From the NCBI GenBank assembly GCA_018895795.1, contig JAHINZ010000343.1, positions 1-9,961 on the forward strand: DNA of 9,961 nt, in the 5' to 3' direction. The stretch's first letter is position 1, and each line of letters opens with the position of its first letter. Below, piece by piece: positions 1 through 5,734 of this stretch. The notes beneath the pieces were generated by a model. It did not search any database and had not been told where the DNA came from. It saw only the letters and a program-made list of their open reading frames with translations. This DNA is from Alphaproteobacteria bacterium. Its GTDB lineage: Bacteria > Pseudomonadota > Alphaproteobacteria > Caulobacterales > Caulobacteraceae. The position numbers and the translations under genes were made by a program.

Positions 1-21
1 CTTTTCCGGAAAGATCGCAGG

Positions 22-51
22 CGGGCGGCTCCGAGAGGGGCCGCCCGTTTT
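22..51 (+). terminator. Rho-independent terminator of an upstream gene outside the window
   Basis: A perfect 10-bp stem pairs 23-32 with 37-46 around a GAGA (GNRA-type) tetraloop, and C22-G47 extends it by one pair. TTTT follows at 48-51 and a second short T run at 55-57. This is a textbook intrinsic terminator for + strand transcription arriving from the left edge. No gene ends inside the window before it, so its gene lies outside. Confidence 0.85.
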
Positions 52-73
52 GCGTTTGGGGGGTGGAGCGCCG

Positions 74-179
74 TGCGTCCTTCGAGGCCCGCTGCGCGGG
101 CGCCTCAGGATGAGGAGCTCTGTGGTTCTGAACACCTAATCCTGAGGTGCGCGCTCCTGAGCGCGCCTCGAAGGACGCA
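74..179. repeat. Dispersed intergenic palindrome (CGTCCTTCGAGG family)
   Basis: The outer arms TGCGTCCTTCGAGG (74-87) and CCTCGAAGGACGCA (166-179) are perfect 14-bp complements. Inside them, CCTCAGGAT (103-111) pairs with ATCCTGAGG (139-147). Each side also holds its own GC-rich hairpin: 87-92 with 96-101, and 149-155 with 160-166. The whole could fold as a four-armed structure in RNA or as a cruciform in DNA. Palindromes with CGTCCTTCGAG arms and a CCTCAGGATGAGG core are common dispersed intergenic repeats in alphaproteobacterial genomes, which is recalled family knowledge and was not searched. It contains no credible gene; the short reading frame across it is a by-product of the repeat. Confidence 0.8.
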
Positions 180-228
180 GGGTGGTTGCGGGCAAAGTCG
201 GCGATGGGCGGTCTGCCAACCCTGGCTG

Positions 229-540
229 CTACCAGCCCCATGGCCCTCCAGCAGATGAAGGTACCCAGATCAGGTTGATTACAAGCCAGGCCGTTGCGAA
301 CAGCCATGACGCCGCAGCAAGCGGATAAAGCCTCCCCGAGCCTCTCGGCAACATTAGTAACGCTAGAAGCCAAATCGGAAATAGAACCGTCGCTAACCAC
401 ATACTGATGGCGAATGGCCGTTCGGCGCGAAACAGAAGTGGAGCGAAAGTTAGCCCCGCGACTAAACTGCCGTAGGCGACCAAAACGGCTGGCGCGAGCA
501 AGGCCATGACGGACCAGCGAGTGAAAGACTCGACGTTCAT
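229..540 (-). CDS. Small multi-pass membrane protein, unknown function
   Basis: This predicted 103-residue protein is not recognised as a named family. Three hydrophobic stretches are long enough to span the membrane, at about residues 11-36, 47-64 and 74-93, separated by short loops containing arginines. The N-terminus is short and polar and the tail is Gly/Pro/Trp-rich, so it is probably an inner-membrane protein. The start is supported by a GGGAG Shine-Dalgarno-like sequence 10 bases upstream of ATG, read on the minus strand. Base composition is visibly lower in GC than the surrounding genes, with several A/T-ending codons, which could mean acquisition by transfer or weak selection. It stands alone between repeat-filled spacers with no operon partner. 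The hydrophobic pattern and the ribosome site support a real gene; chance hydrophobicity is the main alternative. Confidence 0.6.
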   Translation of the reverse strand: MNVESFTRWSVMALLAPAVLVAYGSLVAGLTFAPLLFRAERPFAISMWLATVLFPIWLLALLMLPRGSGRLYPLAAASWLFATAWLVINLIWVPSSAGGPWGW

Positions 541-606
541 TCGCTATTTTCTCCCGGCCATCGAGCATCCGCAACCGGTCGCCCGCCGACCTCCAGGGTC
601 GGTGCG

Positions 607-756
607 ATCCTTACATCTCTTGGAGGCTGCAGCGTGCCGAGGCGTACAGGTCTGTCAAGGACGGCCCTGCGGGCCGCCGCTCCGCGGCGACGCGAGAGCG
701 TCGTCCTTGAGAGACCTGTACGCCTCGGCGATCGTCTCGCCGGGAGATGTAAGGAT
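607..756. repeat. 150-bp compound palindromic repeat with three internal hairpins
   Basis: Three nested pairs of perfect arms line up on one axis: 607-619 with 744-756 (13 bp, ATCCTTACATCTC), 636-653 with 712-729 (18 bp) and 655-663 with 702-710 (9 bp). The tip between them carries three adjacent small hairpins: 663-667/671-675, 675-680/684-689 and 689-693/698-702, the last with a GAGA loop. On the right side a further hairpin, GGCGA/TCGCC (727-741), sits between the arms. The conserved arms with a branched tip are typical of a dispersed intergenic element (REP/MITE-like). No coding function is seen; the reading frames crossing it on both strands are by-products of its symmetry. Confidence 0.85.
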
Positions 757-856
757 GGCTCTGCCCGAGGGGGGCGAGGGATCGACAGAGCAAGCTCACC
801 TCGAAGGCTTTGAGGCGGGGCCTGCACGACGGGGCGGATCAGGACGGCGAAGGTGA

Positions 857-885
857 GAGATGTAAGGACAGATCTGCCCGCGAGG
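857..885. repeat. Partial copy of the GAGATGTAAGGA repeat end
   Basis: GAGATGTAAGG at 857-867 is followed by a TCTGCCCGCGAGGGC-like tail. This matches the right end of the larger element at 744-773, where the same arm is followed by a CTCTGCCCGAGG-like tail. No matching left arm is present, so it looks like a solo end or decayed fragment. Confidence 0.6.
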
Positions 886-925
886 GCGGCGGTTACAGGC
901 GCGCGCGCTTCAAGCCAGAACACAA

Positions 926-1057
926 CCCTTCCCGTCGGCGTGATGGGGGAAGGGCAGGGATGGGGGTGACACCGCCGGACGATTTCACGTCGGCCGCGCC
1001 CTATCCTGAACTTCTGTCACCCCCATCCCCGACCCTTCCCCCATCGAGGGGGAAGGG
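926..1057. repeat. Palindromic repeat, GTCACCCCCATCCC family
   Basis: Long arms at 942-971 and 1015-1045 are complementary over 15 bp and then 13 bp, with a 2-versus-3 base bulge between (TGTCACCCCCATCCC and CCCTTCCCCCATC on the right arm). Each arm end also folds on itself: CCCTTCCC (926-933) with GGGGAAGGG (946-954), and a perfect 10-bp CCCTTCCCCC/GGGGGAAGGG hairpin (1033-1042/1048-1057). The 43-base centre (972-1014) is unique sequence. I recall similar CACCCCCATCCC...CCCTTCCCCC elements between genes in Caulobacter-type genomes, but could not search for them. Confidence 0.8.
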
Positions 1058-1084
1058 AGAAGTCCTGGAGCAACCTGTCCAGAC

Positions 1085-1130
1085 CGGCGATCATCCCGCC
1101 GTGAGATGTACGGAGAGTTCCGCCCGCGAG
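1085..1130. repeat. Diverged copy of the GGCGATCGTC/GAGATGTAAGG repeat end
   Basis: A CGGCGATCATCCCGCCGTGAGATGTACGGA-like segment, followed by a TTCCGCCCGCGAGG-like tail, aligns almost base for base with the right end of the element at 727-770 and with the copy at 1907-1952. Several substitutions weaken the small internal hairpin (GGCGA now faces CCGCC). The left arm is absent. Confidence 0.65.
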
Positions 1131-1155
1131 GCCGAAAGACAGGCAGGGCGCTGCC

Positions 1156-1194
1156 CCGTCAACCTTGACGGTTGCAAGAGCCCTCACGCATCTT
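1156..1194 (+). promoter_or_regulatory. Possible fabA promoter with overlapping inverted repeat
   Basis: TTGACGG at 1165-1171 matches the -35 half of the Caulobacter housekeeping promoter consensus and lies about 95 bases upstream of the fabA start. It forms the right half of an inverted repeat CCGTCAA-CC-TTGACGG (1156-1171), a layout compatible with a repressor site over the -35. The -10 is poor: CATCTT at 1189-1194 with an 18-base spacer is the best I see. The call rests mainly on the -35 and the symmetry. Confidence 0.25.
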
Positions 1195-1260
1195 CGGATC
1201 CTTGGGTGACGTTAGCGGCAAGTCAGACCGCTCGCGCGCCTTGGCTGGGAGATCTTCACA

Positions 1261-1791
1261 TTGAGCAACCCGCGCGATTTCCATACGCCGAAGGATCACT
1301 ACGCCAAGAGTGACCTCTTGCAGTCTGGCGTGGGGGGATATTTCGGCCCCGGCAACGCGCAACTTCCCGCGCCGCCGATGTTGATGATGGACCGGATTAC
1401 CGAGATCAGCCTCGACGGCGGCGACTTCGGCAAAGGGTACGTCGCCGCCGAGTTGGACATCACCCCGGATCTCTGGTTTTTCGATTGTCACTTCATCGGC
1501 GACCCGGTGATGCCGGGTTGCCTGGGCCTTGACGCGATGTGGCAGGTGATCGGCTACTGGCTCGGCTGGTCGGGTTCGCCCGGCAAGGGACGCGCGATCG
1601 GCGTCGGCGAGGTCAGATTCCGAGGCGACATCACGCCCGCCACCCAACTGGTCCGCTATGAGATCAGCTTGAGGCAGGTCCGGCGAGGCAAGTTAGCCCT
1701 CGGCTTGGCGAACGGGCGTCTGCTTGCTGACGGCGTCTGTGTCTACACGGCCAACGATCTCAAGGTCGGCATGATCGAATCCAGACTTTAG
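1261..1791 (+). CDS. fabA: 3-hydroxydecanoyl-ACP dehydratase/isomerase (FabA)
   Basis: FabA dehydrates (3R)-hydroxydecanoyl-ACP and isomerises the trans-2 product to cis-3-decenoyl-ACP, the entry point to unsaturated fatty acids; it is a cytoplasmic hotdog-fold dimer. The signature around residues 72-95 (WFFDCHFIGDPVMPGCLGLD) is clear, with the catalytic pair His77 and Asp91 spaced 14 residues apart as in E. coli FabA. The C-terminal segment TANDLKVG also matches the family, and the length of 176 residues is close to the usual 170 or so. The start is TTG at 1261, supported by GGGAG at 1247-1251. Alphaproteobacterial fabA is normally followed at once by fabB, but here the next gene is convergent, so this copy has no beta-ketoacyl synthase partner. 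The stretch after residue 118 looks less conserved than in standard FabA, so it may be a secondary paralogue. Family assignment is secure; the in vivo role is not. Confidence 0.93.
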   Translation: MSNPRDFHTPKDHYAKSDLLQSGVGGYFGPGNAQLPAPPMLMMDRITEISLDGGDFGKGYVAAELDITPDLWFFDCHFIGDPVMPGCLGLDAMWQVIGYWLGWSGSPGKGRAIGVGEVRFRGDITPATQLVRYEISLRQVRRGKLALGLANGRLLADGVCVYTANDLKVGMIESRL

Positions 1792-1975
1792 GCCACGGGC
1801 CAGATTGGTTTAGTCCAACGCCGGTAACGGGTGGAGCGAAGCACGTCCCGCCCTTGCCAAAAGCGGACACCTGCGCCCCGCCTATCCTTCCATCTCTTGG
1901 CCACGTCGGCGATCGTCTCGCCGTGAGATGTAAGGATGGCTCCGCCCGCGAAGGGCGAGGTGTCACCCGGATCGG
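1792..1975. other. Convergent intergenic gap with a short-form palindromic repeat
   Basis: The gap lies between the 3' ends of fabA (+) and the glycosidase gene (-). It carries a compact copy of the repeat seen at 607-756. ATCCTTCCATCTC (1884-1896) pairs with GAGATGTAAGGAT (1925-1937) with one mismatch, and an inner hairpin GGCGA/TCGCC spans 1908-1922. A TCCGCCCGCGAAGGGCG-like tail follows. The long central part of the full element is missing. No clean hairpin plus T-run terminator is visible for either gene; the palindrome may do that job in both directions. Bases 1792-1880 hold nothing I recognise. Confidence 0.7.
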
Positions 1976-4099
1976 TCAGCGCGGCTCCGCCACCACCGCC
2001 ACCGTCAGCGAATAGGCCGGCAGGTTCACCACCCCCGCCTTGGCGACAAACCGCCGAGGCGGCAGGTCGCGCGCCGGATGGCTGTCGGGTCCCGCGTCAT
2101 GCCAGGCATATTGCGCCGGCGAATACTGAACGACCTTCGCCCCGCCACCCGCGCGCCGCCATCCGCCGGCTGTCTGGAAGCCCAGGCGCACCGGATGGGC
2201 GTGGCGGCTGTCGCGATTGACCAGCATCAGGCTCCACTGACCATCGGGCCGCTTGAGGGCGTAGGCCGTGACCCACGACTGTCCCTTGGCGTCCTTGCCG
2301 GCGTCGACAAGGGTCGGCCAGACGGCATGGTCGCCCGCGCCGGGCTGGGCCCAGTCCTTGGTCATCATCCGCGCGCCCCAATAGGCCGGCATCGGCCATT
2401 TGGCGGCGCCCGAGGCGTCGGCCTGCCACAGCATCATGTCGCCATAGCCGGCGCAGGCCAGGTGCTGGTTGATCGGCACATTGGGGCCGTAGCCGAACAG
2501 ATAGGCCGCGTCGCCGCCCAGGGTGACGAACTGCCCGACGATGTCGGCGTTGAGCAGGGCGCTGGGCAGCTCGACCATGGCCCGGCCCGAATAGGCCGAA
2601 AAGCCGTATTCGGTGATGATCTTGGGCGTCCGCGCGGGGATCTCGTCGTCGGCGAAGCGCTGGAACAGCGCCGTGGTCATCGTCGTCTGGCGCAGCAGCT
2701 TCTCGCCCATGTCGCCGCAGATATTGTCGAACGGATAGCGCTCGAACGAGAAGAACCCCAGCTGGTCGATGGCGTTGTGGGCGCGCAGATAGCGCATCAG
2801 CCGCCGGGTCCAGGAGTGGTCGGGGTCCTCGTCGAGCCAGGTGTCGGCGATGCCGCTTTGCAGGCTGGGACCCCCGAACACCAGGTTCGGATCCAGCTTG
2901 CCCAGCGCCGCCGCGAATTTCAGATAGAGCGCGCCATAGGCCTCGGCCTCGACATACTGGCCGTCCGGCTCCTCGCCCAGCTCGACCTGTTTGACCGGAT
3001 AGGCCCGCCATTGCAGGAAGCGGATCAGGGCGGCGGCGTTTTCGGGGGTGTCATAGAGCACGCCCACCGGAACCATCATCGGCCGGCCGCTGGTCAGGCC
3101 GCTGGCGAACACCCGGTCCAGGCCCGGCTGCTCCAGCTCGAGATCGATGTCGCCGGCCCGGTGCCAGGGGTCGGTCGACGAGACCTCGGCATAGGTCTGG
3201 GCGCGGCCGTCCTTGGCGTGGCGGACCCCGTCGACGAAGCGCCCGTGGGCGTCGAACGACCCGAAGCCCAGCTCGCGAATGGCGAAGCCCAGGCGGTCAC
3301 GCGCGTCGGTCGATCCGATCGGGGCGGTGCGCGATCCCTTGCGCATCAGCACCCGGACGAAGCGGGTCTCGATGGGCCGTTCGAAGCGCAGCAGGGCGTC
3401 GCCGCCCCGGCCATCGGCGACCTCGCCGCCGGGAAAGGCGACCCAGCGGCCGTCGCGGTCATATTCGTCGACGCCGGTCCAGTGTTGAACGGCGTAGTCC
3501 ACCGCATAGGGCTCGGCCCATTGCACGCGGGCGGCGCCGATCGTCCGCTGGGCGCCCAGATCCAGCACGGCCCACTCAGGGCGGGCCGGTCCTGGGGCGG
3601 CGATGTCGTCCAGATAGGGGTTGGACTTCCAGAACGCGCCGTCGTCGCCGTCGTCCAGCCGCGAATAGCCGGCGTTGTTGGCCTGATCAACGCTGTCGCC
3701 GCGTCGGGGCAGATTGTAGCCATGGCTGAGCAGGATCGGCGTGGCGGCCCGGTCGCTGGATGTCCAGTAGCCCTGGTCGTGGCCTGGATCGCTCCAGGTC
3801 CCCGCCGGGTTCCAGTGCCAGGCCTCGATGCCCAGCTCGGTGCGCAGGCGGTAGCTGATCGGCTCCAGCCCGCCCTGACGCATGCGCGCGACATTGTGCG
3901 GCGTATAAAGCGCGGCGACCTCGCCCTGGCCCGTGCCGTCCAGTCCGGCGCCAAAGGCCGCGCCAGGGTCGATGGTGTTGCTGGGCCGTCCGGCGGTCAG
4001 ATCGATGGCGACGCGGCTCGCGGCGCGGGGCGAGGCTTGCGCCGGCAAGGCCGCGCCGATGACCAGAGCGGCCGTGAGGGCAAGTCGCCGCGGGATCAT
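1976..4099 (-). CDS. Secreted glycoside-hydrolase-like protein with inserted discoidin (F5/8 type C) domain
   Basis: This is a 707-residue exported protein with a signal peptide at residues 1-22 (RR, hydrophobic core, AQA cleavage motif). Residues 40-110 look like the first strands of a clan GH-A type TIM barrel. Residues 122-281 read as a discoidin/CBM32-like sandwich (RLDDGDDGAFWKSNP, later VLDLGAQRTI, ending IRELGFGSFD). The barrel then resumes (VPVGVLYD at 344-350). LGEEPDGQY at 374-382 corresponds to the clan NEP motif, making Glu377 the likely acid/base, and IITEYGF at 494-500 makes Glu497 the likely nucleophile. About residues 608-705 resemble the usual C-terminal beta-sandwich. Substrate and GH family cannot be named; the motif layout recalls GH79, GH39 or GH44 only loosely. 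It follows the RNase T2 gene by 4 bases, so translational coupling is likely. ATG at 4099 has only a weak AGGG close by. Confidence 0.8.
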   Translation of the reverse strand: MIPRRLALTAALVIGAALPAQASPRAASRVAIDLTAGRPSNTIDPGAAFGAGLDGTGQGEVAALYTPHNVARMRQGGLEPISYRLRTELGIEAWHWNPAGTWSDPGHDQGYWTSSDRAATPILLSHGYNLPRRGDSVDQANNAGYSRLDDGDDGAFWKSNPYLDDIAAPGPARPEWAVLDLGAQRTIGAARVQWAEPYAVDYAVQHWTGVDEYDRDGRWVAFPGGEVADGRGGDALLRFERPIETRFVRVLMRKGSRTAPIGSTDARDRLGFAIRELGFGSFDAHGRFVDGVRHAKDGRAQTYAEVSSTDPWHRAGDIDLELEQPGLDRVFASGLTSGRPMMVPVGVLYDTPENAAALIRFLQWRAYPVKQVELGEEPDGQYVEAEAYGALYLKFAAALGKLDPNLVFGGPSLQSGIADTWLDEDPDHSWTRRLMRYLRAHNAIDQLGFFSFERYPFDNICGDMGEKLLRQTTMTTALFQRFADDEIPARTPKIITEYGFSAYSGRAMVELPSALLNADIVGQFVTLGGDAAYLFGYGPNVPINQHLACAGYGDMMLWQADASGAAKWPMPAYWGARMMTKDWAQPGAGDHAVWPTLVDAGKDAKGQSWVTAYALKRPDGQWSLMLVNRDSRHAHPVRLGFQTAGGWRRAGGGAKVVQYSPAQYAWHDAGPDSHPARDLPPRRFVAKAGVVNLPAYSLTVAVVAEPR

Positions 4100-4103
4100 G
4101 ACC

Positions 4104-4820
4104 CTAGCGCCTCGGCGCCACCCGGATGGTCACGGGATCCGGCGTGCCGTTGCCGCCCCGGCAGGCGGCAGGCTTGAACTTCAGGTCCAGGCACACCCAG
4201 ACCTCGGTCAGGCGGTTGTCCTTGTTGACCCGGACGTTGAGGCCCTCGCGGGTCAGGCGGCGATTGCGGGTCAGGAAGGCCTCGCGGACCTGGCCGGCGG
4301 TCATGACGTCACCCGGTCCCGGCGCGAGCTCCGGCACGTCCAGCGTGGCGCGCACGGCGCGGGCTTTCTTGAAATAGGCCTCGGGTGTGGGCCAGTGACA
4401 CGTGCCATGCGCCTGCCATTCGTGCTGCAGCAGCCAGGGCGAGGGGCTCATGCAGAGGTTGGCCCGCACCGTCTTTTCGGCGATCGGCGCGCTGGGCTTG
4501 CAATAGCGCGGATGGACCTTGTCGGGACCGTTGGGCCACAGGCCGTGGACGGTGAAGCCGAAGCTGTTGGTGTCGCACTGGATGGTCTTGTCCGATTCAT
4601 GGATGCCCGACCGGCAGGCTTCAGGCGACCAGAACAGGGCCAGCAGATAGGCGGCGATCGGCACGTCGGTGTGGATCTGGTCGTCCGGCGGGATCTCGGC
4701 CGGGGCCAGGGTGAGGGTTTGGGGGATGGCGCAGGCCGGTGGGCTGGCGGCCTGGGCCGCGCCGAAGAGGGCGAGGGCGGCCGCCGCGCCGGAAAGGACA
4801 CGCGTGAAGGTCGACGTCAT
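4104..4820 (-). CDS. Periplasmic ribonuclease T2 family protein
   Basis: This is a secreted endoribonuclease of the T2/RNase I type, which cleaves RNA through 2',3'-cyclic phosphates with little base specificity. Both conserved catalytic segments are present: CAS I, FTVHGLWPN (His92), and CAS II, HEWQAHGTC (His133, Glu134, His138). Eight cysteines in the mature part fit a disulfide-bonded periplasmic enzyme. The N-terminus MTSTFTRVLSGAAAALALF followed by AAQA is a signal peptide with cleavage near residue 24. I chose ATG at 4820 (238 residues) because AGGG lies 6 bases upstream and the signal peptide starts there. The open frame does continue to 4904, but that extra stretch translates a palindromic repeat (RFRGDKRL-type peptide) and puts charged residues before the signal. 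It is the first gene of a two-gene unit with the glycosidase. A role in RNA scavenging is inferred. Confidence 0.92.
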   Translation of the reverse strand: MTSTFTRVLSGAAAALALFGAAQAASPPACAIPQTLTLAPAEIPPDDQIHTDVPIAAYLLALFWSPEACRSGIHESDKTIQCDTNSFGFTVHGLWPNGPDKVHPRYCKPSAPIAEKTVRANLCMSPSPWLLQHEWQAHGTCHWPTPEAYFKKARAVRATLDVPELAPGPGDVMTAGQVREAFLTRNRRLTREGLNVRVNKDNRLTEVWVCLDLKFKPAACRGGNGTPDPVTIRVAPRR

Positions 4821-4842
4821 GGCTAACCCTAGCAACCGCTTA

Positions 4843-4934
4843 TCCCCGCGAAAGCGGAGACCCAAGCCAAGCCCGTCATTACGCTCCGAGCCCGCGATGG
4901 CCAACCCCGCTTGGGTCCCGGCCCGCGCCGGGAT
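4843..4934. repeat. Intergenic palindromic repeat (GACCCAAGC arms)
   Basis: GACCCAAGC (4859-4867) pairs perfectly with GCTTGGGTC (4909-4917). A hairpin flanks each arm on the outside: TCCCCGC/GCGGAGA with a GAAA loop (4843-4849/4854-4860, one mismatch) and TCCCGGC/GCCGGGA (4916-4922/4927-4933). This CCCGCGAAAGCGG-GACCCAAGC pattern is a widespread intergenic repeat type in alphaproteobacteria, from memory. It lies between the LysE-family gene and the RNase T2 gene, both read leftwards, and could act as a transcriptional barrier or terminator between them. Confidence 0.8.
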
Positions 4935-4952
4935 GTGCGGACGATTGAGGCC

Positions 4953-5015
4953 TTACCGCCGCGCCTCGGTGGCCATGCGGATCGCCAGGCCGCCCAGTAC
5001 TGTCGCCATCAGTCA
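4953..5015 (-). pseudogene. Untranslated C-terminal remnant of the LysE-family gene after an in-frame TGA
   Basis: Read on the minus strand in the frame of the LysE-family gene, the stop TGA at 5015-5013 is followed by LMATVLGGLAIRMATEARR and then TAA at 4955-4953. That 19-residue peptide is hydrophobic and then basic, just as the final helix and tail of LysE/RhtB proteins usually are. If the TGA were TGG (Trp), the protein would be 210 residues, the normal family length. The simplest reading is a single G-to-A nonsense mutation with the remnant still undecayed, so the event is recent, or a sequencing error. Confidence 0.75.
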
Positions 5016-5585
5016 GCGCTGGACGATGGCGAAGGTCGGGCGGGTCGCCAGGAAGGCGGCGATGGTTCCGGCGCCCAGGCAGATCAGGCCATTGATCGTC
5101 AGGCTGACGACGATCTGGCTGCCGCCCAGAATCAGGGACTGGCCCAGCACGGCGCCGTGATGCGGGTCGATGAACTGCGGCAGCAGCGACAGATACAGCA
5201 TCGCCGCCTTGGGATTGAGCAGGTTGGTCAGCAAGCCCATGGCCATCAGCTTGGCGGGCGGGTCCTGGGGCAGCTCGCGCACCTGGAACGGCGAGGCCGC
5301 GCCGGGCTTGATCGCCGACCAGGCCAGCCACAGCAGATACAGGGCGCCGCCGAACCGCAGCACATCATAGGCGATCGGGGCGGCCATCAGCAGGGCGGTG
5401 ATGCCCAGGGCCGCGCACAGCAGATAGACGACGAACCCCGCCGCCGTGCCGACCAGCGACACGATGCCGGCCAGCGGCCCCTGACAGATCGAACGGCTGA
5501 GCAGATACAGCATGTTGGGCCCCGGGGTCAGGGCCATGCCCAGACAGATGAGGCTGAAGGTCATCCAGGTCTTGGCTTCGGGCAT
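5013..5585 (-). CDS. LysE/RhtB-family amino-acid exporter, C-terminally truncated
   Basis: Members of this family are inner-membrane proteins that export amino acids or related small molecules; the substrate here is unknown. The N-terminal signature TPGPNMLYLLSR (residues 20-31) and the central NLLNPKAAMLYLSLLPQFID (121-140) are both diagnostic. Hydrophobic helices lie at about 8-30, 37-61, 62-92, 112-134, 144-166 and 164-180. The 190-residue product ends at ...AIVQR because of a TGA at 5015-5013, while the same frame stays family-like for 19 more codons, so the last helix is lost. ATG at 5585 has no strong Shine-Dalgarno sequence; MPEAKTWMTF is a normal family N-terminus, with a second Met at residue 8. 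It diverges from the iron-uptake operon across a 254-base region. Whether the short protein still inserts and transports is open. Confidence 0.85.
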   Translation of the reverse strand: MPEAKTWMTFSLICLGMALTPGPNMLYLLSRSICQGPLAGIVSLVGTAAGFVVYLLCAALGITALLMAAPIAYDVLRFGGALYLLWLAWSAIKPGAASPFQVRELPQDPPAKLMAMGLLTNLLNPKAAMLYLSLLPQFIDPHHGAVLGQSLILGGSQIVVSLTINGLICLGAGTIAAFLATRPTFAIVQR

Positions 5586-5703
5586 GGGCGCGGTTCCGCA
5601 GGGAAGGTGGGCGCCCAGGCGAACGGCTTGGCTGTGATCCGCGCTTCCCGAGGGTGCTCCCTCCGATCGCCAGTCGCGCGGACGGCCAAGCCCTACACGA
5701 GAT

Positions 5704-5734
5704 GGGCGATCATCTCCATCGCCCGATCCTTTTT
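5704..5734 (+). terminator. Terminator-like stem-loop just upstream of the Fur box
   Basis: GGGCGAT (5704-5710) pairs with ATCGCCC (5718-5724) around a 7-base loop, followed after GATC by CTTTTT ending at 5734. The shape resembles an intrinsic terminator for + strand transcripts, although five bases separate stem and T run. No + strand gene ends here. It might shield the iron promoter from read-through, or it may be chance; the stem is modest. Confidence 0.35.

Noticed and set aside
541..1260. CRISPR array
   Set aside because: Repeat copies are few, unevenly spaced, internally palindromic over long arms and of different families. There are no uniform spacers and no cas genes.
506..1313. Open frames on both strands across the repeat island
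   Set aside because: They translate the palindromes themselves, are Arg/Pro-rich, overlap each other on both strands, and have no ribosome site or family resemblance.
2078..4177. 699-residue open frame on the + strand opposite the glycosidase and RNase genes
   Set aside because: It is antisense to the glycosidase gene, rich in Gly/Ala/Arg/Val without domain motifs. Such long antisense frames are expected in GC-rich DNA. The minus-strand frame has a signal peptide, discoidin motifs and catalytic Glu motifs.
4104..4820. RNase T2 as an antibacterial toxin with immunity protein
   Set aside because: There is a plain Sec-type signal peptide, no delivery or repeat domains, and no small partner gene next to it; the downstream gene is a large glycosidase-like protein.
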